From Diplocarpon mali (Eukaryota; Ascomycota; Leotiomycetes; Helotiales; Drepanopezizaceae): a stretch of 42,871 nt of DNA. The DNA lies in assembly GCA_024741835.1 (NCBI GenBank), contig JAENRP010000344.1:1-42871 (forward strand), read 5' to 3'. The translations under genes and the position numbers were made by a program. The notes under the pieces were generated by a model. The model had not been told where the DNA came from. It worked only from the letters and a program-made list of their open reading frames with translations, and ran no database searches. Below are positions 32,225 to 42,871 of the stretch, in pieces. Each line of letters begins with the position of its first letter. The stretch's first letter is position 1.

Positions 32225-35200
32225 CTATTCTTCTATAACCCTCCTCGCCGTACTCGTACCCTTCCGGCCGCTGTCCCGGCCGCTTGCTCCACGAGACAGA
32301 GCTTGCCTGCCACTGCCACTCCCGTTCCCGGACCCGCCGCGCTTCAGCATCTCACGGTGGCCGCCGAGGTCCCCTTGCTCAGGACCATCGCTTCGCCTGC
32401 TACCACGAGAGCTGTGGCGACTTAGGCTCCTGCGGACGTGGTTGACGACTTCCATCTCCTTGTCATGGATCTTCTGTCCCAGGTTGTTCATCGCCGCTTG
32501 GTTGGGATGCTTGGCCTCGAGGCTCTGCTCATCAACCAGTTTATTCTTGATTCGAATCTCGCTGAAGCGGGACATGCTGCCAAGTTCCAGGAGGCACATA
32601 CGACGTGTAGTGTGGTGAGGATTGCCAATGATGATGGGGCGCCAAGGCTCATCCTCTTGAACCCCTTCTTCTTTGCGAATAGCCGAGACCCGCCGGGCAT
32701 TGTGATACTGCTCCATCTCCTCTTTGCGCGAATCGGGGATGATCTGCACATCCGTGAAGCGGATCAAGGTCCCGAGGAGCAGTATCGAAAGGACGAACAG
32801 TATCCCGGCCATGACACCCGTCGCCGCCTGTTGTCCAAGGTGTCGAGTCAGAGCCCCGCCGACACCAGAAGCAGCTGCCGCAATGAGATAGCCAAAGCCC
32901 TGCGTGATGGCGAACGCAGACGCCACCCGGGGGAACGAGGAGTAGTTGGTTCGCTTCGCGCCCTTGCTACCACCCGAGCTCTTGCTGCGGCCGGTCATTC
33001 CAGGCTGCAGATCGGACGTGTCGAATGTCTCCATAAGTATACCGTGACACTCTGCCATGGCGAGATTTGACAGGAATCCGATCAAGGCGGCAAACAGAAT
33101 CGGGATGATGAACGGGGTAGGCGGTCCGCCGGACGAGACGGTATACCCGATCCCAGCGACAGGGAGGACCAGCATGAAGATCGACCGTCGGACCATGTGG
33201 GAAGTCCACGATATCTTCTTCTTGAAAGTTCCGTCATCACTGGCCGGGCCAATCTGCCGAGCTCGGCTGAAGATCGAGGCCTTCTGGAAAGGAATAGCGA
33301 CGAGGGCACCCAAGGGGATTGCCAAGACACTCGCACCGACTGCAGGAGATGTAAACTTGTAATCCTTGGACATCAAGGCACCCAAGAGCTATGGGATATT
33401 AGCCAGCTCATGTGTCTCGGGGATGCGATGCATACCAGGGTGATCAAGACCTGCTGTCCATAGATCCAGGACACGTACAACGCCATGATTAGGAAGCCTG
33501 GCTGACGCAACATTCTTTGGGTGAGCATCACTCCGGCGTGGAATTCCTCGCCCCACCACTTCGGGCCAGATTTGACCATGTGCATCTTGACTTCGCCCCG
33601 TGCCAGTCTGCGAGAAACATCCCCATCATTGACCACCTCGGCCACAGATCTCCTGAATGCAGAACGTCTGACCTCGGGGCACAGGACGTTCAAGAGCATC
33701 ACAAAGGCGATGATGCAAATGCTGACGTAAAAGCCCCAAGCTGGATTCAAGTGATTGATGATGATCGCGCCAATCATGAAGCCAAGGCCGATCGAGCCGA
33801 GAGCAGACCAGGTCCAGAGGCCGAGCCAGATTCCCATGCCTCCACCGTGGCGTCTGACATCAAACTCGTCCACGTGCTCTTGGTGAGGATTCGTGCTCTG
33901 CAACGAGGCCCCAAAAAGATCAGTGAGCATCTGCTTGAAGTTCATGTTTGCGAAACCAAGACAGAAGCCCATCAAAGCTCGAGACATAATCAGCGCGACT
34001 CTCCACGTCGACACATACGGCGAACGGAACTCGCCAACCGCAAGAGCTTGCGGGAACAGTAGAGGCATTGCCAGTGACATGGCTCCCATGATATATGGCT
34101 TCCGTCCATGGAGAAGTGGTAGCGGCCAAAAAAATACTGTCGGGATCGCCAGCCCGATGAAGAAGAAGACGTTTCCGAGAACGGTATAATGGTGGAAGTC
34201 GACGATCATGTACTGGATAGCGGGTGTCTCTCCGGCATAGATTCCAACGAGGATGCCGACCAGCGCGGTACTAATACAAGCTACTGTCGCAACAAATCGC
34301 TTCCTGCCAGGAGACCAATCTCTGGCAATCGTCTGTTTCTTGTGGGATCTTGCTAGGCTGAACCCTTTCAGGTGATGCTCTTTCAAGCTGATGTGCCTCT
34401 TCCCACCGAGTGAGAAGTGATTCCTTTTACTGCTACTCTGGCCCTTATTGGTCGGCGGAAGGTCTGGATTAGGCACGTCACGCAACTCAATAGCTTCGCG
34501 CCCTCCTCTGCTCCGGCCCGCGTCGCCCGCGCCGCCGCGGTGTCGCACGCCGTATCCCGTGTCAAAATCGAGCACTTCGCTACGGGTGAGCTGCGAGCCG
34601 TCCAAGCTATGCGAGTACTGTCTCCGGTTGGGGTCTATCATCTCCGGCTCTGGCGCTATTGCCGGTCCCCGGCTTGCTCCCCTACTAGCTGGCCGAGAAC
34701 ATGGCTCGACCTTGGAAAGGTCGATATCCTGCCAGTTGTAAGTCTTGCCAGTCTCGCCAGTTTGAAACGTATGAGTAGATACCAATCTGGATCTCGTCTG
34801 TTCTTGTTCAGCTCCCTTCCTCAGATTCAGGGAGCTCGCCCGAGGGGTGATCGGGGGAAGATGATATTGGAGTATGTAGTCACGTACCTCTCGCTTTCCT
34901 GGAACGTCTTTCGACGCAAGCTTTGCCCTGATTTCACGGTGGTCCTCCTCAGAGTGCTGTCTGATACAGACGGGGGCGAAGCTGCGACCTCGAATGGGAG
35001 TCAGCTGAGGCAGGGGCCCGACATTTTCTGCAACGGCAGGAACATTCTCATCCGGCGCTACGCTTGTAGTACTTGTCACGGTGTTTCTCTGCGGGCTGAG
35101 GCGTCTGGGTGATTTCGCGGAGCTCTTCCGATCTTCGCGAGCAGGTCTCGAACTGAACGGCTCGAGTGTGAAGTTTGGTACTGCCTCGTTCTCGTCCAAG

Positions 35201-38200
35201 TACTCATCCTCGGGGTCCATGGCGGGAAAGGTAGCCGCAGTCGTTCTCCTCGACCCGGTTCTAGATGGAATCGCCGGATTGCTATCACGATTCGACCTGG
35301 GTTCCTGTGAGGCCATGCTCATCTTTGGTACATCCACATGGGTTTCTGTGCGCATGGACCGAGGATCAGCCGCCTTTATACGATCTAGGGATCCGTGTCG
35401 GCTGAGTTCTTGAGGCCCTTCCGTAGCCATCGAAGCACGCGACTGTGGGCAAGAAGCTGGCGGGTATGGGCTAGAGACACGCCCGGTTGGTGGCCATCCC
35501 GATGAGTGTCTGGATGGAACTTTCTTCTCGGAGATTGTGATACTCCGTAGCTGAGCCGGGCTGCGAGCGCGGTCCTCTTCGTCGCTGCTAGTCTCAGAGT
35601 AATCTTGTAGGCTCTCGTGAACGCTCACACTACTGGAGTCGGAGTCAGAGCAGTAGGTAGTGGACTGTCTTGACCGGGCTCGGCCACGTCTCAGAGGAGA
35701 CGCCAGAGCATCGGTAGGACGAGGAGGTCCCTTCTGCGATTTCTGGAGACCGTTAACGGAATTTTCAAGGTCAAATTGCAAATTCGCAGCACCTGGGCTA
35801 TCAGTCGCTGCTCGGGCAATCAAAAGAGCTTCGCTCATCAGGCTCTCCAAATCCTTGATTGTGCGGGTGAAGGTTTCCGAGATATCGGTCCTCTTGTCTC
35901 TGGTTTTGATTCCTGCTGGCCTTGTGATCTCTGCCTCGGCGAATGTTGGCTGCTGAGTTCTACCCAGGTACAGCCCCACGGCGGGCTTGACTGGAGCAGT
36001 CTGGGACCTGGCCGGCCGATCATTCCTCGTTCTTGGGGGTAGGGCGGTGAAACGAGTCTCGTAGGGACCGTTCGTAGAGAACAAGTCTTTGAGCCAGTGA
36101 ACGGTATTCTTGCGGCCAAGCTTCCCCTCTGGAAACTCCCGGGTTGCTGAGCTGGTACTGTTGCGTCGATCAAGAGATGGCTTCTTGGCACTCGCACTCA
36201 TGACATGTTCTTCATTCTCTACGGAGCCAGCACTTCCGAGAGACCCTGCGGAGGATATCGAGCGAAGACCACGGCCATTTCTCGGGACAAGGCGCTCGTA
36301 AGATCGTTGGCGGGACCCCATCAGCGATCCTTGGGCCGAAACCTTCGCAGACGCATTGGTAGCTCTCGTCTTCGGACCAAGCACCCGATTCCTAGAAGAG
36401 TGACGGGTAGGGATCCGGGTATAGCCAGCGGATGAACCTTTCCTCCATGCTTGCGACAGCTTCCAGGCTTCGTTGTGATCATTCAAAGAGGGAGTTTCAC
36501 CTGCATCAAGAGCGATTGTTTCCAACTCGTTGGGTGACATGGGCCGTGGAGACAGCGCCTGACTATGTGGACCGCTAGCAGAGAATCTTCTCGGACCACA
36601 TCCAGGAGGAGGGGACGCAGCTTTGCCTGCTTCGGTCCCTCGTCCGCGAGAATTTTCCTGGTCCCGCGACGATGCGGAGCCTGGATACAGGCTCGATGAC
36701 GGTGACTCTGCAACATATGCCAACTGGGCTTCTGGAACCCGGTCCGAACTCTTGGTGCGAGACTCCGACGGTTGAGCTCTAGTCGGGTCGCGGTTCGAGA
36801 GGATAACAGTAGCCTCCGACTCTTCACCGGACAACGCGTCGTATCTCGCTGCAGATGCTCGCTGAATATGCTCATCTGCTTTCTTCGACGCTCGGGCGAG
36901 AGACTCAGAGACGAGCCGTCGGTACTCATCAGACGATCGATCCATCCCGGGTGGTATCACGATTTCCTGAACAGCATTCCGAACAGCGATCTGAACTGCG
37001 TTCTGGACAGCTTCTTTCACGGCAGGGACGAAGCCCCAGTACGCGGCGTTGGAGGGATGCAAAGGAAGCTGCGCTCGGCTGCGTTGAGTGGCTTCCGAGG
37101 AGTTTGGCATATTCTTGTCTGGAAGGGTAGCCGAGTCCAGGGTGTCCCTCGGTTGTGTGTCGATGGCAGCGACGGGGCCAGAGAGTCTCTCTTCTTGGGC
37201 CTCGCTAGGGACGACAGCATCTTGTTTTTGCGTAGATGGCTTGCAATCGACCAGATCATGGGACGGGGGCGATGCTGGACCCTTTGGGGAGGGGACAGAC
37301 GGACCTGCTTGCTTCAATGCAGTACGTAATGCATCCTCCGGTGCAGTCTCCTCGTACCCGCGAGAGACAGGGAGATCGCTCTTTGAAGGGTCTGCCGGGT
37401 TTTCAAACGCGGTAGCTTCGATCATCTGCCCCTGCGCTTCTTGTATCCGACCTCTCACAATATCGCCCGTATCACTTGCCTTTTGAAGGCCGGCTAGATG
37501 GCCGAAGATTGGGAAACGAACTGCATCTCGAGTCCCGAGTGGTTTCGAGCGATCAGCTTCAGGTGCGTCGTCAACCCTGTCATCGCCATCTTTCGGGCTG
37601 GGATCTCCGAGGGAGGCAGAGTACGGGGGCCGCGGTACGTTCTGTGGCACAGCCGTGTATCTCTTCTCCTCAGATTCACCACCCATCGGCTCGGGGACTT
37701 TGGAGAATCCTGCTTCTCTCCGAACCTCTTCTCCTTTTGGATCGGGCCCGGCAGACCTGGCAATACCCTCGTAGGCAGTCTCACCAGGCATGACTTGCTC
37801 TGACAAGCTTGAGATTGCGGACAAGAGCGGAGGGACCGGTAGCCCTGTGTCAAGAGGTTGGGGGTCAGGAACCGGAGACTTCAAGAGCGCGTGTCGGATT
37901 ACCGAGGTTCTCGACGCCCCAGAGAGAAGCGAAGGGCTGTAAGGCTTGGACTTGAACGAACCGTTGAATGATCGCAAGGAAGCATCCGATCTCTTCTCCC
38001 GGATCGAGTTGGCGGCCTGGACACTGGACTGCCGAGGGACCGGTTCCTGATCAGTGTGCGTGGGACTGACAGGCGCGTCCGATTGCTTGCGGTCGACCTC
38101 CGGATCCGAAAAAACGGACCCGGGACTGAAAGTTACCTTGGCCCTCGGTACTCCGGCCTTGGTCTCTCCATCCTGGCCATTCAACGGGACTGGCTTGCGG

Positions 38201-39480
38201 GTTATGGAAGCTCTGGCTTGTTTTGCTCGTCGTTCTTGATCAAGCTGAGTGGCGCCTTCCGCGAGCTTCGTGCGCAGGGTTTGCGAAGCACGCTTATATC
38301 CTGGCAAGCTGAAGTTCGTCGCAACCGTTGTTGAGAAGGGGGTTGGCGAGTCCTCCTTAGCCGCGAGCTCCAACGAATGCAGAGCAAGAGGGAAGGCATC
38401 CATGGTAGAGCCAGAAGTCGCACTGCTGATGGGTGATATGGCTCTTTCAACAGGGGACCTCAATGCCTTCCGACTGCGACCCGGCCGCGCGGCGAGAGAT
38501 CTGCGGACTTCCTCCCTCGGCTCCCTCGGCTTGCCGGCGGACGAGGACAGCTTTCCACCTGGACCTTCTTGCGAACTCGATGCCGACTCGTGGGCATCCC
38601 CCGTGACGATAGTCGGCGGTCTCATCTTGGCGGATCTGATGTTCTTGACCGTGATCCCGAGCTTCAACAGACCATCTGGTATTGAGTTAAAATCCTCATC
38701 GGTCCTTCTTTCCTGTGAAGCAGTCCTGGTAGATACCGAATTCGAACGTCGACGGTGGATCGAGCAGTTCTTCAAGCCCGGGTTGCAACCGGCCATGAAA
38801 CATGCCAGGTCCGAAGCCTCTACCTCCAAACCATGGCTGGGAAGCTTCGAGTGCTTAAGGAGATATTTCGACGGTTGTGGATCCCGCGGGTCGCAAGGAG
38901 GGCAGCAGTCCAGATTATCGTCGTGCACGGCGGAGTCGTCTTGAGGTCTGAGCGGACTGATCTCAATGCAAGACTTGATACCCTCTGGTTCCGGCTTCTT
39001 CCTGTCCTGCAAAACAAGCTTCGGGAACCAAGACTTGTTCTTCCGTCCGGGGGAGAAGTCAGGATCGGTGAGTTCGATCAGATCATCCGCCGAGCTGGAT
39101 TCGCGCAGGGTCGATCTGAGAGCCGGCTGTGGCGACTCCATCGCCTTCTCGGCGCTCTCCGAACGGGTCTTGACGACTTCGGGGTCGCTCAGACGTCCAG
39201 TCACTCGCCGCGCTAACCTCGCGACGCTCTCCGCCGAGCTGGGATCGAACCCCCCGACTCGATCGCAGCCTCTGGAATAGCGCGGATGGGGTTCGTCGGA
39301 GGGGTTCGGGGTTCGCGGAGGGCAGTGTCCGTTGCGGGATAAGAGGAGTGCGCGGACCCGAGAGGCGATGTCGTCGTCGACCCGGCCGCTCGCACCCTCG
39401 AGACGGGGGCTGTAGCCCGTTGAGGTTTGTCGAGGCAGCGACGGTACTCCCTCGACCGGTCCATAAGATCCGCTCCCCAT
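32225..39480 (-). CDS. Major facilitator superfamily protein with giant disordered N-terminus (2402 aa)
   Basis: Exons complement(33436..39480) and complement(32225..33388) join in phase 0 across a 47-nt intron (GTATGC...CTAAT...TAG) that falls in membrane span 7. Residues 1 to about 1720 are low-complexity, rich in Ser, Pro, Arg and charged residues. Two probable helices stand out: an AVKEAVQNAVQIAVRNAVQ stretch and TRTIKDLESLMSEALLIARAA. Residues about 1728-2240 hold 12 membrane spans, six per half, with the RKPYIMGAM loop between spans 2 and 3 and a long loop between spans 6 and 7 (ARGEVKMH...KWWGEE). A 100-150-residue cytosolic tail follows with VDEQSLEAKHPN and a Ser/Arg/Gly-rich end. 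The fold is that of a secondary transporter, most like fungal drug/polyamine-type MFS. The substrate is unknown. The single open 6-kb first exon argues against an assembly fusion. The start ATG at 39480 is the first in frame, but the N-terminal limit is unproven. Confidence 0.9.
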
Positions 39481-40400
39481 GAAAGGATGGACGGACGGGG
39501 AGAAGGGAAGAGATGGGAGGATGTTCCCCGCCGGTGGCGTCTACCGAGGGAGTAATATCTGCTGGATGGATGCGGTAGCGACTGTGATAGGAGGGTAGCG
39601 ATGAAGATGATGGAGAGGTTAAAGCTGGAGAGATTCACGAGACAGGTCGGGGGGGGGGAAGAGATGACCGACGCCAAGATCAAGAGGCAAACAAGATGCT
39701 GGTGCAGACGGAAAGAGCGAGTGGGAGTAGCCCGCGTCGAGAGTCGAAGGGAAGGTGCGACTGAGCTCCGGCATCTCTGATTGTGCCGGGCCTGTCTACC
39801 ATCCCGCTCTCCGGAGAGTGTTGACCAGACGGATTCCTTGCGTTGATCTGACACTGGCACGGATCTTGGGGCTCGGATCCAGGGGAGAGAAGTACGGATG
39901 GCAGGTAGCTGGTGAGGTGTGGTTTGCGACACGATCCAGTCCAGTCCAGTCCAATCCAGTCCAGTCCAGTCTAATCCAGTCCAGTCCAGAGAATGGTTCC
40001 CTCGCGGCGTTGGCACAAGACCGCATCGCATCCGCAGCTGAAAGAGGATGCCGGAGGGCCTCAACGAGATGTGATCTTCGTCCATTCGATTTTTCTTCTA
40101 CGCGACGGGAACGAGGTTCGTCTGGGCCTGACCCGATTGAGCGGAACGGGAAACGACACGGCCGACTCCCTCTCGTCGCGTCTGTGCGGGCGTGCCGAGG
40201 AAGAGCTGGTCGGCCCGAGCGAGGAGCGGCCGAGGCTCGCGCGGTTCCGTGCTCGGGTATCGCGTGGACGTGGGCGGCATGGAGCCAAGAGAAGTCGTAG
40301 CCGCTGTCACTTGGCGATCCTACGTCGGCGCCTCTCGGTGCGGCCCGTCGCGGGCGGGATATCACGTGCGCAGCCTCGGCACGCTAGTAGAATTCTCCTG
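39481..40400 (-). promoter_or_regulatory. Upstream region of the MFS gene
   Basis: Expected to hold the promoter and 5' leader of the 2402-aa MFS gene. It contains a G run at about 39647 and a CCAGT repeat at 39936-39989. Open frames here follow repeats or high GC content and show no family features. Confidence 0.4.
39936..39989. repeat. CCAGT pentanucleotide microsatellite
   Basis: About ten units of CCAGT with occasional CCAAT or CTAAT interruptions. Confidence 0.9.
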
Positions 40401-41930
40401 CATGGCTGCGAGCCGAGCTTCGTGCGGGTGAAAACCCTCCTCCCCCTGCGGATTCTTCTCCCGACGAAGCATTGCCCTAGGCCCGAATACGTGCGCCCCT
40501 GAATCAGTGTGGTGCATGCGGCAACAACAAGTCCAGAGACCTACGACGCCATGGCGTACAGCACAACTCCTCACCTGATCCGCCCGGGGGAAGCTTCGCC
40601 GACTTCGTCCACCTTGGGGGACGAGAACTCTCCTCATCTGTTTTGGGGCGTGAGGGTGAGACGTCGGGGACGAAGGCTCCCCGTCACGTCTACGCACGGC
40701 CTGGAAAGCGCAGAGCGCACCCATCGAAGCGACGATGTGCAAGTTCGACACAGCTGGATCGGATGGCATCCCATCAAGCGTCTGCGACGCTTCGGATGCG
40801 ATGAGGGCTACCCGGGGGGCCCGATGTCCGCCCAAATCCTGGCCTTTGTCTCCAACCGCGCCAGGGCCGCTGGGCGCGCCCAGGGCCCGACGTGGGCGCC
40901 CCGTCAGCAGGTCCCCATCTACCTCGTCACATTGGAATAGGAGTGCATGACAAGCGCGGGACCGACAGCACCACTGTCTGGATGGAAAGCAGACCTGCGA
41001 TCCTGAGAGCGTGCCGCGACGGGGTGCGCACACCCAAGACGAAGCCGATCGAGTGGCCCATGTGGAGATGCCAGTCGACGCGAGCCACGCGCAAGATGCG
41101 GGCTGACAGATTCTTGGCCGAGACAAGAGAGGGCACGGCGAACGATGGTGGGCGAGCGGCCATGGGGAAATCGTGCACGACCGCGGCCACGATGCGCTAG
41201 GCGACGGAGGGGGGAAGGGGGCGGCGCGCCATGGGAACATGGAAGGCGCTCAGATCCACACGGGCAGATCCCGCGAGGAGAGCCGGAGGCAAGAAGGCAG
41301 CTGAGAGTGGGCAGGTCTGAGGAAGGCGCCAGATGCGAGTATCTATTGGCGATCTGACATCGTCGGCCGCATCGTGGGGGGGGGGGGAGGCCAGTTCGCG
41401 ATGAGATGCTGGGGTCCGGGTCACCGGACGAGACGAAGCCCGCACGAGCCCCCCTCCCGCGGTCTGGCGTCGCGAGCAGGCGCGCGCCACGAGGGTGTCC
41501 GGGTCGTCGCCACCCCCACGGAAGCCGCGGCGGGGGGGAACGCGCCGGGATTGACGGACAGGCCGGATCGTTGCCCCTTTCCTCCGCCGGCGGTGGCGGT
41601 CTGCCGCGTAGGCTCCCCGGATGGACCTGCAGTCCCGGGTCGCGGTACGCGCTCCTGCCCGTGCTCGCGGATTGGAGACGCGTCGTTACTCCGACACACG
41701 CTCGCGGGGGGGGGGGGGTGGCGATCTCCAGTCAGAACGTCGCGCCGAGCAAGTNGGCCGGGAGCCCGGGTGGGGGGGGGTGGACGGCCGGGTGCGACCA
41801 GCGAGTGCCCGAGCGTGACCAATCAGCACGAGTCCGACGCGCGGACGAGACGGTGGACGGTGGGGAGATGCGCGTCGCGGGGATGGGGGTGGTGCTTAGG
41901 GGCGACCGGAGGGCCAAGGCTCTAGTGCTA
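40401..41930. other. GC-rich region without a supportable gene
   Basis: Long open frames exist on both strands (for example 40362-41240 minus), but they overlap, are Arg/Pro/Ala/Ser-rich and carry no domain. They are what GC-rich DNA gives by chance. G runs at 41376-41387, 41706-41718 and about 41773-41781 and one N at 41755 suggest difficult sequence. Confidence 0.5.
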
Positions 41931-42023
41931 CGCCGGCCGCGTAGGTAGGAGATGGCAGGATGTGTAGGTAGGAGATGGCAGGATATATAGGTAGAGATAT
42001 AGGGGGGGGTATGTAGGGTAGGA

Positions 42024-42228
42024 GGATGTATGTGTATGTATGTGTATGTATGTGTATGTATGTGTATGTATGTGGATGTATGTGGATGTATGTGTATGTA
42101 TGTGTATGTATGTGTATGTATGTGTATGTGTGTGTATGTATGTGTATGTGTGTATATATATGTATATATGTGTGTATATATATGTACATACATACCCATA
42201 CACATACATACACATATATACATCCCCC
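42024..42228. repeat. TGTATG/TATATG microsatellite with inverted right end
   Basis: Alternating TGTATGTA units on the left pass through TATATA to CATACACATACA units on the right, around GTAC at about 42184. The right part is therefore the complement of the left part. The open frames over it (YVCVC/HTYTYI peptides) are artefacts. Confidence 0.95.
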
Positions 42229-42499
42229 CTCGAGTTCGAATGCCGAGGTGCGGCCTGCCCGCCCCGTCCCCCGTGCTGCCCGCCGAGGCCCGGCTGGTGC
42301 GTCCCCGTGCGGCGGCATCCCGGCTCCGCTCCCGAGGGGCCAGTCCCGGGGCCGTGGCCGCCTGGTCCCCGGGAGGAGGGCACCGTGTCGGGAAGAGTCC
42401 TCGGGTCCTCTCCCCGGCGGACTCGAGTCGGGTTGCTTCCCGCCGTCTCCCGGCCCCCCGGCCCCGGCCATCTGTCCGGAAGCTTCTCCCGTCCAGTCG

Positions 42500-42527
42500 A
42501 GCCCGAGCCCGAGCCCGAGCCCGCGCC
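42500..42527. repeat. GAGCCC hexanucleotide repeat
   Basis: Four to five units of GAGCCC ending in GCGCCC. Confidence 0.8.
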
Positions 42528-42630
42528 CAAGTCTCGGAGACGCCTGTTCGGCAAAGACACACCCAATCTCTGCGAAACAGTCTCGGCGCCCGCCTCCCCA
42601 CGGCACACGGGACTGTGCCCACCTCCCTCC

Positions 42631-42690
42631 CGCCTCCGACCCGCCTCCTATCCGCCTCTGATCCGCCTCTGATCCGCCTCTTACCCGTCT
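42631..42690. repeat. 11-bp minisatellite (CGCCTCTGATC type)
   Basis: Five to six units of 11 bp with few changes. The rest of the sequence to 42871 shows no gene I can support. Confidence 0.8.
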
Positions 42691-42871
42691 CCCCCCCATC
42701 TCCCAGTTTGCCCACCCATGTCCCCCGTAAGACCATTCCGCTCCATCAGCTACGACCGCAGCCAAGCAGCTTCTGGAGGTTTGACTAATCGCGTCCGGGC
42801 GCGGGAATCTCAGCTGGTCTCCCCTCTCGGTCTGCTTTATCCCTTCCGCATTTCTCACTATGAATAGCTGC

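Noticed and set aside
33517..39216. Many open frames antisense to the MFS gene
   Set aside because: They are shadows of the 6-kb exon, caused by codon composition.
39235..39265. Antisense T-loop-like GGGATCGAACC
   Set aside because: It lies inside the MFS coding frame and has no cloverleaf around it.
40362..41240. 292-codon minus-strand open frame as a gene
   Set aside because: Overlapping open frames exist in several other frames, composition is Arg/Pro/Ala/Ser-rich, and there are no domain or splice signals. Expected by chance in GC-rich DNA.
42229..42260. tRNA T-loop-like GAGTTCGAAT
   Set aside because: The flanking bases do not form a T stem and there is no acceptor or anticodon arm.

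Overview
The window is genomic DNA of a filamentous ascomycete (Pezizomycotina). The right part has short GT-AG introns with CTGAC/CTGAT branch sites and fungal housekeeping genes. The left part is a long AT-rich block of retrotransposons ruined by C-to-T and G-to-A changes, the signature of repeat-induced point mutation (RIP). The sequence does not fix the genus.

Region 1 (1 to about 28,152) has no intact host gene. It is a nest of degenerate LTR retrotransposons. Two minus-strand Ty1/copia copies of one family (A, 1-2138; B, about 5320-8104) keep the 5' LTR/leader, gag and protease. B also keeps a pre-integrase domain. Copia-1 (plus strand, 2139 to about 5320) keeps integrase, reverse transcriptase, RNase H and the start of a 3' LTR. 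Copia-2 (plus strand) is cut into three collinear pieces (8105-8667, 15691-16003, 26209 to about 26800) by two copies of one Ty3/gypsy family. E1 (8668-15690, TSD GATAT) and E2 (16004-26208, TSD CGAAT) are both on the minus strand. E2 is itself split by a 3-kb gag-only LTR element F (21228-24248, 247-bp LTRs, TSD ATAG). Insertion order is therefore copia-2, then E1 and E2, then F in E2. About 1.3 kb of RIP-affected sequence with an unidentified minus-strand coding relic and an 81-bp hairpin closes the block.

The most unusual feature of Region 1 is a 23-bp near-perfect GC-rich palindrome (ACTC..GGCC.GGCC..GAGT type). About 25 copies lie in all three retroelement superfamily contexts. They are often in tandem at 48, 45 or 39 bp, always a multiple of three. 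Those inside recognisable ORFs are read in the same frame on whichever strand is coding, giving a T-x-x-P-G-x-x-V peptide. Unit number differs between E1 and E2 at matching sites. It behaves like a protein-embedded palindromic element.

Region 2 (28,153-39,480) has three genes on normal-composition DNA. They are an EF2-lysine methyltransferase of the FAM86/EFM3 family (minus), a divergently transcribed ribosomal protein eS24 gene (plus) 326 bp away, and a 2402-residue major facilitator protein with about 1720 mostly disordered residues in front of 12 membrane spans (minus). The first two act on the translation machinery and share an intergenic promoter.

Region 3 (39,481-42,871) is GC-rich, with simple repeats and no gene I can support.
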